64,000 bases of DNA. Origin: an uncultured Pseudomonadota bacterium. GTDB lineage: Bacteria; Pseudomonadota; Gammaproteobacteria; Steroidobacterales; Steroidobacteraceae. Shown piece by piece: positions 33,839-43,327 of this stretch (position 1 is the stretch's first letter; each line of letters starts with the position of its first letter). Made by a program: the position numbers and the translations under genes. The stretch spans positions 186,001 to 250,000 of the forward strand of contig CAIRLC010000007.1 of the NCBI GenBank assembly GCA_903879335.1. The letters are read 5' to 3'. The notes under the pieces were generated by a model that saw only the letters and a list, made by a program, of their open reading frames with translations, had not been told where the DNA came from and ran no database searches.

Positions 33839-35334
33839 ACGCATTGGACAGTCTCAAGTCAGTCGGCTTCGACCTCGCTCAACTGAACGACGGCGAGATC
33901 GTGAGTCAGTCTCCTATCGATGGGCAGACTCTAGGCCGTGTCCCGGCAACCGACGCCGCAGGCGTGCAATCCGTGCTCGAACGCTCTGTGGCCGCGTTCC
34001 ATCAGTGGCGTCGAGTGCCCGCTCCGCGCCGCGGGGAGTTGGTCCGGCTTTTCGGTGAAGCGGTCCGACGCCATAAACCTGCCCTAGCGGAACTCATCAC
34101 GCTCGAGGTCGGAAAGATCACCAGCGAAGCCGCCGGTGAAGTGCAAGAAGTGATCGATATTTGCGACTTTGCGGTTGGCCTTTCAAGGCAACTTTACGGC
34201 TTAACGATCGCCTCTGAGCGTCCCGGGCATCACATGCAGGAACGTTGGCATCCATACGGGCCGGTTGGGATCATCACTGCTTTTAATTTTCCCATGGCGG
34301 TGTGGTCATGGAACGCGGCGCTGGCTCTGATCTGCGGCAACAGCGTCGTTTGGAAGCCCTCCGAGAAGACACCGTTAACGGCACTCGCGCTCGCCGCGCT
34401 GTTGGATGACGTCGCCCGTGCCTTCCCGGAAGCCCCGGCAAACCTGTCGAGTGTCGTGCAGGGTGGTCGAGAGGTCGGCGAATGGCTCGCAGCAGACCCT
34501 CGTCTTCCCCTGATTTCCGCAACCGGCAGCACGCGCATGGGGCGGGAAGTCGCGGTCACGGTGGCTAGCCGATTTGGTCGCAGCCTGCTTGAGCTCGGCG
34601 GTAATAACGCAATGATCGTTGCGCCCACCGCGAACGAAGATCTCGCCGTGCGCGCCATCACCTTCGCCGCCGCCGGAACCGCGGGACAGCGCTGCACAAC
34701 GGCCCGGCGCCTCTATGTGCATAGCTCACGGTATGACGCTGTCGTTAGTCGCTTAAAGCGCGCCTATTCAAGCCTGTCAGTCGGCGACCCGCGAGTGACC
34801 GGTACGCTCGTCGGCCCATTGATCGATGCCTCGTCATTTAACGCCATGCAAGCCGCACTGGATGGCGCGCGCCGTGCTGGCGGGCGCGTCCATGGCGGCG
34901 AGCGGGTCGACGTCGCTGGTCTCGCCGGCCATTACGTGCGGCCGGCTATTGTCGAGCTCGAGAAGCCATGTGCAGTCTCCGATCAGGAAACGTTCGCGCC
35001 GATCCTGTATGTGTTCCGCTACGACACGATTGCCGAGGCGATTGCCGGCAACAATGCCGTGTCGCAAGGGCTATCCTCAAGCCTCATTACAACCGATTTG
35101 ATGGAAGCTGAATTGTTTCTCTCGGCTGAAGGCAGTGATTGCGGTATTGCAAACATCAATATCGGACCGAGTGGCGCCGAGATCGGTGGTGCGTTTGGCG
35201 GTGAAAAAGAAACGGGTGGCGGGCGAGAGTCCGGCTCGGATGCTTGGAAGGCATACATGCGACGGCAGACGCAGACGGTCAACTACTCTGGCGCTCTACC
35301 CTTGGCTCAGGGCGTCAAATTCGACGTGGAATAA
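33835..35334 (+). CDS. Aminoadipate-semialdehyde / piperidine-6-carboxylate dehydrogenase (ALDH7 family)
   Basis: Oxidises 2-aminoadipate 6-semialdehyde (in equilibrium with piperideine-6-carboxylate) to 2-aminoadipate with NAD. In 499 residues the catalytic set is intact: Asn151 in ITAFNFPMAVW, Glu253 in LLELGGNNA and nucleophile Cys287 in GQRCTTARRL. The ALDH7-type C-terminus INIGPSGAEIGGAFGGEKET is present. Its ATG overlaps the preceding dehydrogenase stop (ATGA). A perfect 14-bp hairpin follows 10 bases after the stop. Confidence 0.92.
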   Translation: MNALDSLKSVGFDLAQLNDGEIVSQSPIDGQTLGRVPATDAAGVQSVLERSVAAFHQWRRVPAPRRGELVRLFGEAVRRHKPALAELITLEVGKITSEAAGEVQEVIDICDFAVGLSRQLYGLTIASERPGHHMQERWHPYGPVGIITAFNFPMAVWSWNAALALICGNSVVWKPSEKTPLTALALAALLDDVARAFPEAPANLSSVVQGGREVGEWLAADPRLPLISATGSTRMGREVAVTVASRFGRSLLELGGNNAMIVAPTANEDLAVRAITFAAAGTAGQRCTTARRLYVHSSRYDAVVSRLKRAYSSLSVGDPRVTGTLVGPLIDASSFNAMQAALDGARRAGGRVHGGERVDVAGLAGHYVRPAIVELEKPCAVSDQETFAPILYVFRYDTIAEAIAGNNAVSQGLSSSLITTDLMEAELFLSAEGSDCGIANINIGPSGAEIGGAFGGEKETGGGRESGSDAWKAYMRRQTQTVNYSGALPLAQGVKFDVE

Positions 35335-35344
35335 CCGTCTTAGG

Positions 35345-35375
35345 CACGTCCGGGATAGGGACTATCCCGGACGTG
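35345..35375. repeat. Perfect 14-bp hairpin after the ALDH gene
   Basis: CACGTCCGGGATAG (35345-35358) and CTATCCCGGACGTG (35362-35375) pair exactly around a GGA loop. No T-run follows on either strand, so if it stops transcription it is not a classical intrinsic terminator. It may protect the lysine-operon mRNA 3' end or halt transcription before the next gene. Confidence 0.6.
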
Positions 35376-35421
35376 GCCACTGGGGCTTCTGTGTAACGAG
35401 CGCTTCTGGCATCGTGGCAGC

Positions 35422-36093
35422 ATGAACTCATCCGAACCCGCATTGCGCGTTGCCGTTATCCCGGTAACCCCCTTTCAACAGAATTGTTCTCTCGTGTGGG
35501 AAGCGGCGAGCGGTCGGGGCGTTGTCATTGATCCAGGTGGCGACTTGGACCGTGTGCTGGCCATGGCGGAACGGGAACATGTGCACATTGAACGTATCTT
35601 AATTACACATGCCCACGTCGATCACGCCGCCGCTACTGCCGAACTCAAGCGCAAACTTGCAGTTCCGGTCGAAGGCCCACATGAGGGCGACCGGTACTGG
35701 ATAGACCTACTGCAACAGTCGGCAGCGCAGTACGGCTTTGCCTGCGAAGGCCCGTTCGAACCAGACCGCTGGTTGCAGGATGGCGATACCGTCACCGTCG
35801 GCGAGCAGGTCTTGGATGTCGTGCATTGCCCAGGGCATACACCAGGACATGTCGTCTTTATCCATCGGCCCAGTCGCTTCGCCATCGTGGGTGATGTGAT
35901 CTTCCAAGGGTCAATCGGCCGCACAGACTTCCCGCGCGGCAATCACGCAGATCTCATTCACTCAATCCGCGACAAACTCTTTCCCTATGGAGACGACATC
36001 ACCTTTCTGCCAGGACACGGGCCCACGTCAACCTTCGGGGCGGAGCGACGATCCAACCCTTACGTCTCAGACACCGCAGTAAAGCGACGCTGA
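35422..36093 (+). CDS. Metallo-beta-lactamase-fold hydrolase (glyoxalase II-like, YcbL type)
   Basis: A 223-residue cytosolic hydrolase with two metal sites: THAHVDHAA (His63, His65, Asp67, His68), CPGHTPGHVVF, IVGDVIFQGSIGRTDFP and PGHGPTSTFGAERRSNPYV. The pattern is that of YcbL/GloB-related proteins, which often have weak hydroxyacylglutathione hydrolase activity. Substrate uncertain. It converges on cyoE with a 13-base gap. Confidence 0.9.
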   Translation: MNSSEPALRVAVIPVTPFQQNCSLVWEAASGRGVVIDPGGDLDRVLAMAEREHVHIERILITHAHVDHAAATAELKRKLAVPVEGPHEGDRYWIDLLQQSAAQYGFACEGPFEPDRWLQDGDTVTVGEQVLDVVHCPGHTPGHVVFIHRPSRFAIVGDVIFQGSIGRTDFPRGNHADLIHSIRDKLFPYGDDITFLPGHGPTSTFGAERRSNPYVSDTAVKRR

Positions 36094-36106
36094 AGGTTCC
36101 AGTGCC

Positions 36107-37024
36107 TCAAAGGCGTGCGATGAACGGGGTGGCGTAATGATCGATGAGCAGTGCAGCGAATAGATAGCCGAGATAGGCGATCGACCACCAGAACGTGCGC
36201 ATGGGCCGAGCCGCATCGGTGTCGCGATCACGATAGAGCCGCCATACATGCCAGAGGAATCGCGCGTTGAGGGCAACCGCGACAAGGCCATAGACAAAGC
36301 CAGACATCCCGGTCAGTACCGGCATGATGGTGATGATCGTCAAAATGATCGTATAGAGCAGAATATGTAGGCGGGTCAGCTCGAGGCCGTATACGACCGG
36401 CAGCATGGGCATACCGATCTTGGCGTATTCATCACGCCGAGCAATCGCTAACGCCCAGAAATGCGGTGGCGTCCACGCAAAAATAATGAGAAACAGCAGT
36501 AAGGCATTGGCGTGGATGTCATTCGTGACAGCCGTCCAACCGAGCACCGGCGGTGCTGCGCCCGCTGCGCCACCGATGACAATGTTTTGTGGTGTCGCGC
36601 GTTTAAGCCACAACGTGTACACAATCGCATATCCAATCAAGGACGCGAAGGTCAGCAGCGCCGTGAGTGGGTTAACCCACAGCGTCAGTAACAACATCGC
36701 TAAGGCGCCGAGCACGAGCGAAAAGATGACCGCCCGGACGTCGTTCATCTTGCCTTCGGGCAGTGGGCGGTGACGTGTGCGGGCCATCTCGCTGTCAATG
36801 CGTTGGTCAATCACGTGATTAACGGCCGCTGCAGACGAAGCTGCAAGCCATATACCAATTGATCCGAAAATCAGCGCCCGCAACGGCGGCAGGCCGGGCA
36901 CCGCCAGAAACATACCGACCAGCGCGGTAAATACAATCAGCAACACGACCCTAGGCTTCGTGAGCTCCAGATAATCGCGCCATCCTGGTTGGGCGGGAGT
37001 CGGTGTGTCTGTGTGGACCGTCAT
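36107..37024 (-). CDS. cyoE: Protohaem IX farnesyltransferase (haem O synthase)
   Basis: Adds a farnesyl group to haem B, giving haem O. The 305-residue polytopic membrane protein has the UbiA-type motif NHVIDQRIDSEMARTRHRPL and a second Asp-containing loop DEYAKIGMPMLPVV. It acts before haem A synthase, encoded immediately upstream, and serves the aa3 oxidase. About nine transmembrane helices. Confidence 0.95.
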   Translation of the reverse strand: MTVHTDTPTPAQPGWRDYLELTKPRVVLLIVFTALVGMFLAVPGLPPLRALIFGSIGIWLAASSAAAVNHVIDQRIDSEMARTRHRPLPEGKMNDVRAVIFSLVLGALAMLLLTLWVNPLTALLTFASLIGYAIVYTLWLKRATPQNIVIGGAAGAAPPVLGWTAVTNDIHANALLLFLIIFAWTPPHFWALAIARRDEYAKIGMPMLPVVYGLELTRLHILLYTIILTIITIMPVLTGMSGFVYGLVAVALNARFLWHVWRLYRDRDTDAARPMRTFWWSIAYLGYLFAALLIDHYATPFIARL

Positions 37025-37078
37025 CGGCAGTGGTGGCCTAAGCGCCTTCAGGCAATCGCAAAACGAGGCGCGAGGGTA

Positions 37079-38095
37079 TCACGGCCGAGCATCACGGGCG
37101 GGCCAGAGGCGACGAAGGACCGTCAACGTAGCCAGTAGTAAAACTACGGCCCCGGCGTTATGCCCTGTGCCTAACCACAGTGGGAAACCCTGCCAGATCA
37201 GATTCATCCCAATCAGCCACTGCAAAGCGACTGCCCCAAGCAGCGCAAGGCCTGCAGTTCGGACGCGCGGCGATCGCGCTCGCAGCGCCACCATCAAGCC
37301 GGTGAGAATCAAAAGACTTCCAGCAATGACTGCGCCGATGCGATGCGTGAAATGGATCGCTGTGCGCGCGGCTTGCGGCAGCACTCCGCCTTCGTAGTCT
37401 TTACCGGCCTCATGAGTGAAGCGGAACGCTTCGCCGAAGTTCGTATCGGGGTGATAGCTGCCTTGGCAGGTCGGGAAGTCCGGGCACGCCACAGCGGCGT
37501 AGTTCGTACTGGTCCAGCCGCCAAGGAATAGCTGCATGATCAGTGCCGCAAATGCAATCACCGCCAACGGGCGCAGCCCGCGCTCAGCAGCAGTCGAACT
37601 GCGTTCCTCGGGAGTTAACGATAGCCACCATAAGATCGACAACGTGGTCAGGCCGCCCAACAAATGGGAGGTGACAATCACCGGCGTGAGCAACATCGTG
37701 ACCGTAAACGCGCCTAACGCACCTTGGCAGCCGATAATCAGCGGCAGGATGAGCGGTAGACGCAGGGGCTGCCGTGGATTGCGTCGGTGCCGCCAGGCAT
37801 AAATGGCGAGGCCAAGCACCACCAAGCCGAGGGTCGAGGCGATGTAGCGGTGCACCATCTCGTGCAGCGCTTTCTGATAGTCAAAAGGCCTCGAGGCATA
37901 GGCAGCCGTGGCCGTATCGACCTGAGCGACGACCTGAGCCGGATGGACATGGCCATAACAGCCGGGCCAATCTGGGCAACCCAGACCGGCATTGGTCAGA
38001 CGCACCCAAGCGCCGACGATCACGACAATGGCCGCAAGCAAAGCGCCAAAGCGCGCCCAACGGCGGAAAGACACGAGGGAATCAACGGTCATCAC
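37079..38095 (-). CDS. ctaA: Haem A synthase (COX15/CtaA)
   Basis: Oxidises the haem O methyl group to the formyl group of haem A. The 338-residue membrane protein has about eight helices; haem-ligand histidines lie in YQKALHEMVHRYIAS, VTSHLLGGL, AIHFTHRIGAV and the C-terminal GTGHNAGAV segment. It opens with WVRLTNAGLGCPDWPGCYG, typical of the COX15 type. It precedes cyoE on the same strand; on its other side lies the formate dehydrogenase operon. Confidence 0.95.
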   Translation of the reverse strand: MMTVDSLVSFRRWARFGALLAAIVVIVGAWVRLTNAGLGCPDWPGCYGHVHPAQVVAQVDTATAAYASRPFDYQKALHEMVHRYIASTLGLVVLGLAIYAWRHRRNPRQPLRLPLILPLIIGCQGALGAFTVTMLLTPVIVTSHLLGGLTTLSILWWLSLTPEERSSTAAERGLRPLAVIAFAALIMQLFLGGWTSTNYAAVACPDFPTCQGSYHPDTNFGEAFRFTHEAGKDYEGGVLPQAARTAIHFTHRIGAVIAGSLLILTGLMVALRARSPRVRTAGLALLGAVALQWLIGMNLIWQGFPLWLGTGHNAGAVVLLLATLTVLRRLWPARDARP

Positions 38096-38164
38096 GGCTA
38101 ATCAACCTCGAGCGGCCCCTACTCGGGCAACGCCCGCGAGTGTCGCGGATTTCGGCGCCGCGCG

Positions 38165-38401
38165 CTATCCCAGAGACTGTTTCTCGGCATGAGCTGCGGC
38201 CAAGAGACCGACAGCCTGGCGGCCAATCGGACTTAGACCCGGATCATCGGCCCCAATGTCCACCATCTGCCGGCACATGCGGTGCGCCCACATGCGCTGC
38301 AGATGAGACAGGGTTTCCTTCGCCGCAACGTCAGGATCAGAGCCGGTCCCATAAAACTCAGCGATCTGGTTAACCATCCGAACGAGGATTTCAGCTTGCA
38401 T
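38165..38401 (-). CDS. fdsD: NAD-dependent formate dehydrogenase delta subunit
   Basis: A 78-residue protein opening MQAEILVRMVNQIAEFYGTG, typical of FdsD, which helps assembly or stability of the Mo-dependent NAD-linked enzyme. A helical segment ETLSHLQRMWAHRM and LSPIGRQAVGLL follow. The ATG at 38401 has AGGAG six bases upstream; the frame is open further into fdsA but has no FdsD similarity. Last gene of fdsGBA-D; no fdhD (fdsC) lies between it and fdsA. Confidence 0.88.
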   Translation of the reverse strand: MQAEILVRMVNQIAEFYGTGSDPDVAAKETLSHLQRMWAHRMCRQMVDIGADDPGLSPIGRQAVGLLAAAHAEKQSLG

Positions 38402-38418
38402 CTCAGTCTCCTCGCGGC

Positions 38419-41304
38419 TCAGACCGTCTCGCGCGCGACTTCGCGGCGGGAAGGAAGCTTGGACTCGCGGTGCTGACGGAAGCGGATCTGCCAATCGAGT
38501 GGCTTATCCACCTTAACAACCTGAACCGCCGTAACCTTGTACTCAGGGCAATTGGTTGCCCAGTCAGAGTTATCGGTGGTCACCACGTTGGCGCCAGACT
38601 CAGGGAAATGGAAGGTCGTATAGATCACGCCCGGTTGGACGCGATCCGTCACATCCGCGCGCAGCACGGTTTCACCGGCACGGCTAGCAATGCCGATCCA
38701 ATCCCCGTCGACGATGCCTCGAGTTTCGGCATCGTGTGGATGAATCTCGACCGTATCTTCGGAATGCCACGTGTTATTGAGCGTACGCCGCGTCTGCGCG
38801 CCGACGTTGTACTGAGAAAGCACACGACCGGTCGTCAGCAGCAGAGGGAAGCGCCCGTTCACACGCTCAGGGGTAGCGATGTACTCGGTCACAAAGAATT
38901 TGCCCTTGCCGCGCACAAAGGAACCGATGTGCATGGTTGGCGTACCTTCCGGCGCCTCAGCATTGCAAGGCCACTGAATACTGCCCTGTCGATCCAGCTT
39001 CTCATAGGTCACGCCATGGAAGGTTGGGGTCAAGCGGGAGATTTCATCCATGATTTCAGACGGGTGCTGATAATTCATTGGATAGCCCAATGCATTCGAC
39101 AAGCGCTGCGTCACTTCCCAGTCGGCCAAACCGGCGAGCGGCTCAATGACTTTACGAACGCGTGAGATACGGCGCTCCGCATTCGTGAAGGTGCCGTCCT
39201 TTTCCAAGAATGATGAGCCTGGCAACAGCACATGCGCGAATTTCGCGGTTTCACACAGGAAGATGTCCTGCACGACGACACATTCCATCGCCGATAGCGC
39301 CGCAACGACGTGCAGCGTGTTGGGGTCGGACTGTGCGAGATCTTCACCTTGGATGTACATGCCTTTGAAGCTGCCATCGAGCGCAGCCTCGAACATGTTC
39401 GGTATACGAAGCCCTGGCTCATTCGACAACTCAACGCCCCAGGCACCTTCGAACAGGTGACGGGTCGAGTCATCAGAGACGTGGCGGTAACCCGGGAATT
39501 CGTGCGGGAACGAGCCCATGTCGCACGAGCCTTGGACATTATTCTGGCCACGGAGCGGGTTAACGCCCACGCCTTCACGACCGATGTTACCGGTCGCCAT
39601 GGCAAGGTTGGCAATACCGAGTACCGTCGTGCTGCCTTGGCTATGCTCGGTAACGCCGAGGCCATAATAGATCGAGCCATTATTGGCCGATGCATACAGA
39701 CGCGCCGCGCCACGAACACTGGCAGCCGGTACGCCGGTCACTGATTCTGTAGCTTCTGGCGAATGGCGCGGATCGGCGACCCACGAGCGCCACTTCTCAA
39801 AGGCTTCTTTTTCACAACGCTGACTGACGTAGTCTTCCTTAACAAGACCCTCAGTGACGACCACGTGCGCGAGCGCAGTGATCATGGCAACGTTCGTACC
39901 TGGACGTAGCTGCAGGTGATACGCAGCCTCAATGTGAGGGGTGCGTACGAGTTGTATTTCGCGCGGGTCGATCACGATCAACTTCGTGCCGGCTCGCAGC
40001 GCACGCTTCAGATGCGACGCAAAAACTGGGTGCCCGTCCGTCGGGTTTGCGCCCATGACGATGGCCACGTCTGACTTCAACACCGACATGAAAGTCTGCG
40101 TACCAGCAGATTCGCCCAACGTTTGTTTCAAACCGAAGCCCGTTGGCGAGTGGCAAACGCGCGCACACGTGTCAACGTTATTGTTACCAAACGCTGCGCG
40201 GATCATCTTCTGAACGAGGTAGACTTCTTCATTGGTGCATCGCGATGATGTGATTCCACCAACAGCGCCTTGGCCATACTTTTCTTGAATACGACGGAAC
40301 TCGCCCGCCGCATAATTGATGGCTTCATCCCAGCTCACTTCACGCCAAGGATCCGTGATCTTCGCGCGGATCATCGGCGACTTGATTCGGTCCGGGTGGG
40401 TGGCGTAACCGTAGGCGAAGCGACCCTTCACGCACGCATGACCGTTATTCGCATGGCCATCACGATTCGGCACCATACGAGAGACTTCGCCGTTAATAAC
40501 CTCAGCCTTGAGCGAGCACCCGACGCCACAATAAGCGCAGGTCGTTGAAACGGACTTCTCAGCGGGACGCGCCAACGCAGCAATCGACTTTTCCGACAAG
40601 GCTGCCGTCGGACATGCCTCAACGCACGCTCCGCACGATACGCACTCGGAGTCCATGAAGGATTCATTGGCAGACGCGCTCACCTGGGAGGCGAGGCCAC
40701 GGCCCGAAATCGTCAGTGCGAGCGTGCCTTGTGTTTCGTCACAGGCGCGAACGCAACGCGAGCAGGCGATGCACAGCGATGGGTCAAAACTAAAGTACGG
40801 ATTCGAGTCATCCGTCATCAACGCCTTAACGCGCGCTTTTGATTCGTGCGTGATTCGTTCTGAGCAACGACCGTCCGCTGCAAAGACGTTTTCTGTAACG
40901 CCATGCAATTTCGCCATGCTCTGAAGTTCACAATGGCCGTCAGCAGGGCAGCCATCACAATCCAATGGGTGCTCGGAGACGTAGAGTTCAACAACGCCGC
41001 GGCGTAGTTGCGAGAGCTTATCGCTGCTCGTGCGAATCTTCATGCCCTCCGCAACGAGCGTGGTGCATGACGCGGGATAGCCGCGGCGCCCCTCGATTTC
41101 AACCAAGCAAAGACGGCACGAACCGAAAGCCTTGAGGCTATCCGTCGCGCACAGCTTAGGGATGCTCGTGCCGGCAAGGGCAGCAGCTCGCATCACCGAG
41201 GTTCCCTCTGGAACCTCTATCGGTTGGCCGTCAATTTCGACGGTAACGAGGGCTGTTGAATTCGAGGCCGGTGTGCCGCGATCATTGTGGTCTATGGCGT
41301 ACAT
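38419..41304 (-). CDS. fdsA: NAD-dependent formate dehydrogenase alpha subunit (Mo-bis-PGD)
   Basis: Catalytic subunit oxidising formate to CO2. Residues in order: plant-type [2Fe-2S] (Cys52, Cys63, Cys66, Cys80); His-ligated [4Fe-4S] (His112, Cys116, Cys119, Cys125); two ferredoxin-type [4Fe-4S] (Cys178/181/184/188 and Cys221/224/227/231); the molybdopterin-proximal [4Fe-4S] (Cys256, Cys259, Cys263, Cys291); and catalytic Cys384 next to His385 in ARVCHSP. It is a cysteine, not selenocysteine, enzyme. In 961 residues there is no Tat signal, so it is cytoplasmic. AGGAA precedes the ATG. With fdsB and fdsG it passes electrons to NAD. Confidence 0.97.
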   Translation of the reverse strand: MYAIDHNDRGTPASNSTALVTVEIDGQPIEVPEGTSVMRAAALAGTSIPKLCATDSLKAFGSCRLCLVEIEGRRGYPASCTTLVAEGMKIRTSSDKLSQLRRGVVELYVSEHPLDCDGCPADGHCELQSMAKLHGVTENVFAADGRCSERITHESKARVKALMTDDSNPYFSFDPSLCIACSRCVRACDETQGTLALTISGRGLASQVSASANESFMDSECVSCGACVEACPTAALSEKSIAALARPAEKSVSTTCAYCGVGCSLKAEVINGEVSRMVPNRDGHANNGHACVKGRFAYGYATHPDRIKSPMIRAKITDPWREVSWDEAINYAAGEFRRIQEKYGQGAVGGITSSRCTNEEVYLVQKMIRAAFGNNNVDTCARVCHSPTGFGLKQTLGESAGTQTFMSVLKSDVAIVMGANPTDGHPVFASHLKRALRAGTKLIVIDPREIQLVRTPHIEAAYHLQLRPGTNVAMITALAHVVVTEGLVKEDYVSQRCEKEAFEKWRSWVADPRHSPEATESVTGVPAASVRGAARLYASANNGSIYYGLGVTEHSQGSTTVLGIANLAMATGNIGREGVGVNPLRGQNNVQGSCDMGSFPHEFPGYRHVSDDSTRHLFEGAWGVELSNEPGLRIPNMFEAALDGSFKGMYIQGEDLAQSDPNTLHVVAALSAMECVVVQDIFLCETAKFAHVLLPGSSFLEKDGTFTNAERRISRVRKVIEPLAGLADWEVTQRLSNALGYPMNYQHPSEIMDEISRLTPTFHGVTYEKLDRQGSIQWPCNAEAPEGTPTMHIGSFVRGKGKFFVTEYIATPERVNGRFPLLLTTGRVLSQYNVGAQTRRTLNNTWHSEDTVEIHPHDAETRGIVDGDWIGIASRAGETVLRADVTDRVQPGVIYTTFHFPESGANVVTTDNSDWATNCPEYKVTAVQVVKVDKPLDWQIRFRQHRESKLPSRREVARETV

Positions 41305-41327
41305 CTAGGGTTTCCTGGTGTCGCTGA

Positions 41328-42851
41328 TTAGTGCCGCTTACGCGGCTCAAACTCGTCCGGAAAATGCTTCATAGCACTCTGTACGGGGAATGGCGTCATT
41401 CCGCCTAGACCACAGAGTGAGCCATGTAGAAGCGTCTCGCAAAGTTCACCGAGCAGCGCTTTCTGACGCTCTGGCTGATTTCCAGCAAGCAGATTGTCGA
41501 TCACGTTCGCTCCGCGCGTGGATCCGATTCGGCAAGGCGTGCACTTACCGCAGGACTCGTAGGCGCAAAACTCGAAGGCATAGCGAGCGAGAGCGGCCAT
41601 ATCTGCGGTGTCGTCAAATGCGACGATGCCGCCGTGACCGACCAATGCACCGATGGCGGCAAAAGCCTCGTAATCGAGCGGCGTATCGAATTGCGATTCC
41701 GGCACGTAGGCGCCCAGGGGTCCGCCAACCTGCACTGCTTTGATCGGCCGACCGCTCGCAGAGCCACCGCCGTAGTCGTAAAGAATTTCACGCAGTGTGA
41801 CGCCGAAGGCCCGCTCGACGAGGCCGCCGCGCTTTAAGTTACCCGCGAGCTGCAAGGCGATGGTTCCACGTGAGCGGCCCATACCGAAGTCACGATAATG
41901 GGCGGCACCCTTCTCGAGAATAACGGGGACCGAGGCTAAAGACATCACGTTGTTAACGATGGTGGGCTTACCGAAAAGGCCCTCAATCGCTGGCAAGGGG
42001 GGACGTACACGAACTTCTCCGCGCTTGCCCTCAATGCTTTGCAGCATCGATGTTTCCTCGCCGCAAACGTAAGCACCCGCCGCGACTCGTACATCCAATT
42101 CGAAACGCTTCCCGCTGCCGCAGACATCGGCGCCGAGATAACCGCCCGCCTTAGCGGCAGCGATCGCAATACGCAGCGCAGCAATGGATTCCGGGTACTC
42201 GACGCGGCAGTAGATGAAGCCCTGGGTGGCGCCAACGGCGATACCCGCGATCGTCATACCTTCGATCAACGTAAACGGATCGCCTTCCATAATGAGTCGG
42301 TCGGCGAAAGTACCGGAGTCACCTTCGTCGGCATTGCAGGTGACATACTTTTCCGTCACGGCCTGATCCAAGACGGTCTTCCACTTGATACCGGTCGGGA
42401 ACGCGGCGCCGCCGCGGCCACGCAAGCCCGAATCAGTGACTGTCTGGACGATCTCACCACCCGTCATAGAGAGCGCCGCACGAAGCCCCGCATAACCACC
42501 GTGGGCGAGGTAATCCGACAGCGAAGCGGGATCGACAACGCCCATCCGTTTGAAGGTCAGCCGTTGTTGTGACTTTAGGTAGGGGTGCTCTTCAATGAGA
42601 CCAATCGCCAATGGATGGGAGCCCGCATTCTCGATATCGGCCGCGATTAATCCCTCGACATCAGCAGCGCCGACGGGGCCGTAACCAAAACGGCCCGCCG
42701 CGGTTTCGATTTCCACCAAGGGCTCCAGCCAAAACAAACCGCGGGAGCCGGTACGAATCACTTCAAAGCCTTGCGCCGAAAACGCAGCGGCGACCTCGTC
42801 GGCACCTAAGGACTGCGCCGTCGAATCTTTTGGAACATAGACGCGGTTCAC
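41328..42851 (-). CDS. fdsB: NAD-dependent formate dehydrogenase beta subunit (NuoF-like)
   Basis: Carries FMN, the NAD site and a [4Fe-4S] cluster. In 507 residues the N-terminal ~110 are a thioredoxin/NuoE-like or linker domain, then the NuoF-type GLRGRGGAAFPTGIKW FMN-binding motif, YVTCNADEGDSGTFADR, YVCGEETSMLQSIEGKRG and the cluster motif ESCGKCTPCRIGSTRG. The start overlaps the fdsG stop by four bases (ATGA). Confidence 0.96.
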   Translation of the reverse strand: MNRVYVPKDSTAQSLGADEVAAAFSAQGFEVIRTGSRGLFWLEPLVEIETAAGRFGYGPVGAADVEGLIAADIENAGSHPLAIGLIEEHPYLKSQQRLTFKRMGVVDPASLSDYLAHGGYAGLRAALSMTGGEIVQTVTDSGLRGRGGAAFPTGIKWKTVLDQAVTEKYVTCNADEGDSGTFADRLIMEGDPFTLIEGMTIAGIAVGATQGFIYCRVEYPESIAALRIAIAAAKAGGYLGADVCGSGKRFELDVRVAAGAYVCGEETSMLQSIEGKRGEVRVRPPLPAIEGLFGKPTIVNNVMSLASVPVILEKGAAHYRDFGMGRSRGTIALQLAGNLKRGGLVERAFGVTLREILYDYGGGSASGRPIKAVQVGGPLGAYVPESQFDTPLDYEAFAAIGALVGHGGIVAFDDTADMAALARYAFEFCAYESCGKCTPCRIGSTRGANVIDNLLAGNQPERQKALLGELCETLLHGSLCGLGGMTPFPVQSAMKHFPDEFEPRKRH

Positions 42852-43327
42852 TGTGCGTCCTCCTGGTGGGCCAAGAGGGCATCAAAGCGCTCCGGCGTCA
42901 CATGACTGTAGAGTCGCCCATCGATACGGATTGCTGGGCCGGTCGCGCAATTGCCCATGCAGAACACCATTTCGAGACTCGTTGCACCGTCGGCGGTTGT
43001 CTCGTGGAAATCGATACCCAACTTTTCGCGGGCATGCCGTTCAAGCGCCTGGCAACCCCGAGCCTGGCAGGCCTCGGCGCGGCAAATCTGTACCGTACGC
43101 ACGCCCGGCTTGTGCGTCCGGAAGTAGTGGTAGAACGTGACGACGCCGTGCACTTCTGCACGCGAGAGGTTTAAGGCTTCCGCGATCCGGCGCACCGAAT
43201 GCTCTGGGATATAGCCCAATGCATCCTGCACAGCGTGCAGAACAACAATGAGCGGGCCTGGTTCATGTCCGTGACGGGCAATGGCGGCTTCAACGGCCTG
43301 CAATTCCGCGGTATCGACGCTGGTCAC
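42848..43327 (-). CDS. fdsG: NAD-dependent formate dehydrogenase gamma subunit (NuoE-like)
   Basis: A 159-residue [2Fe-2S] protein of the NuoE family. The cluster cysteines are in TVQICRAEACQARGC and MVFCMGNCATGPAI; EVHGVVTFYHYFRT is the characteristic NuoE helix. The start is a GTG at 43327 with GAGGGG about nine bases upstream. First structural gene of the operon fdsG-fdsB-fdsA-fdsD. Confidence 0.95.
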   Translation of the reverse strand: MTSVDTAELQAVEAAIARHGHEPGPLIVVLHAVQDALGYIPEHSVRRIAEALNLSRAEVHGVVTFYHYFRTHKPGVRTVQICRAEACQARGCQALERHAREKLGIDFHETTADGATSLEMVFCMGNCATGPAIRIDGRLYSHVTPERFDALLAHQEDAQ

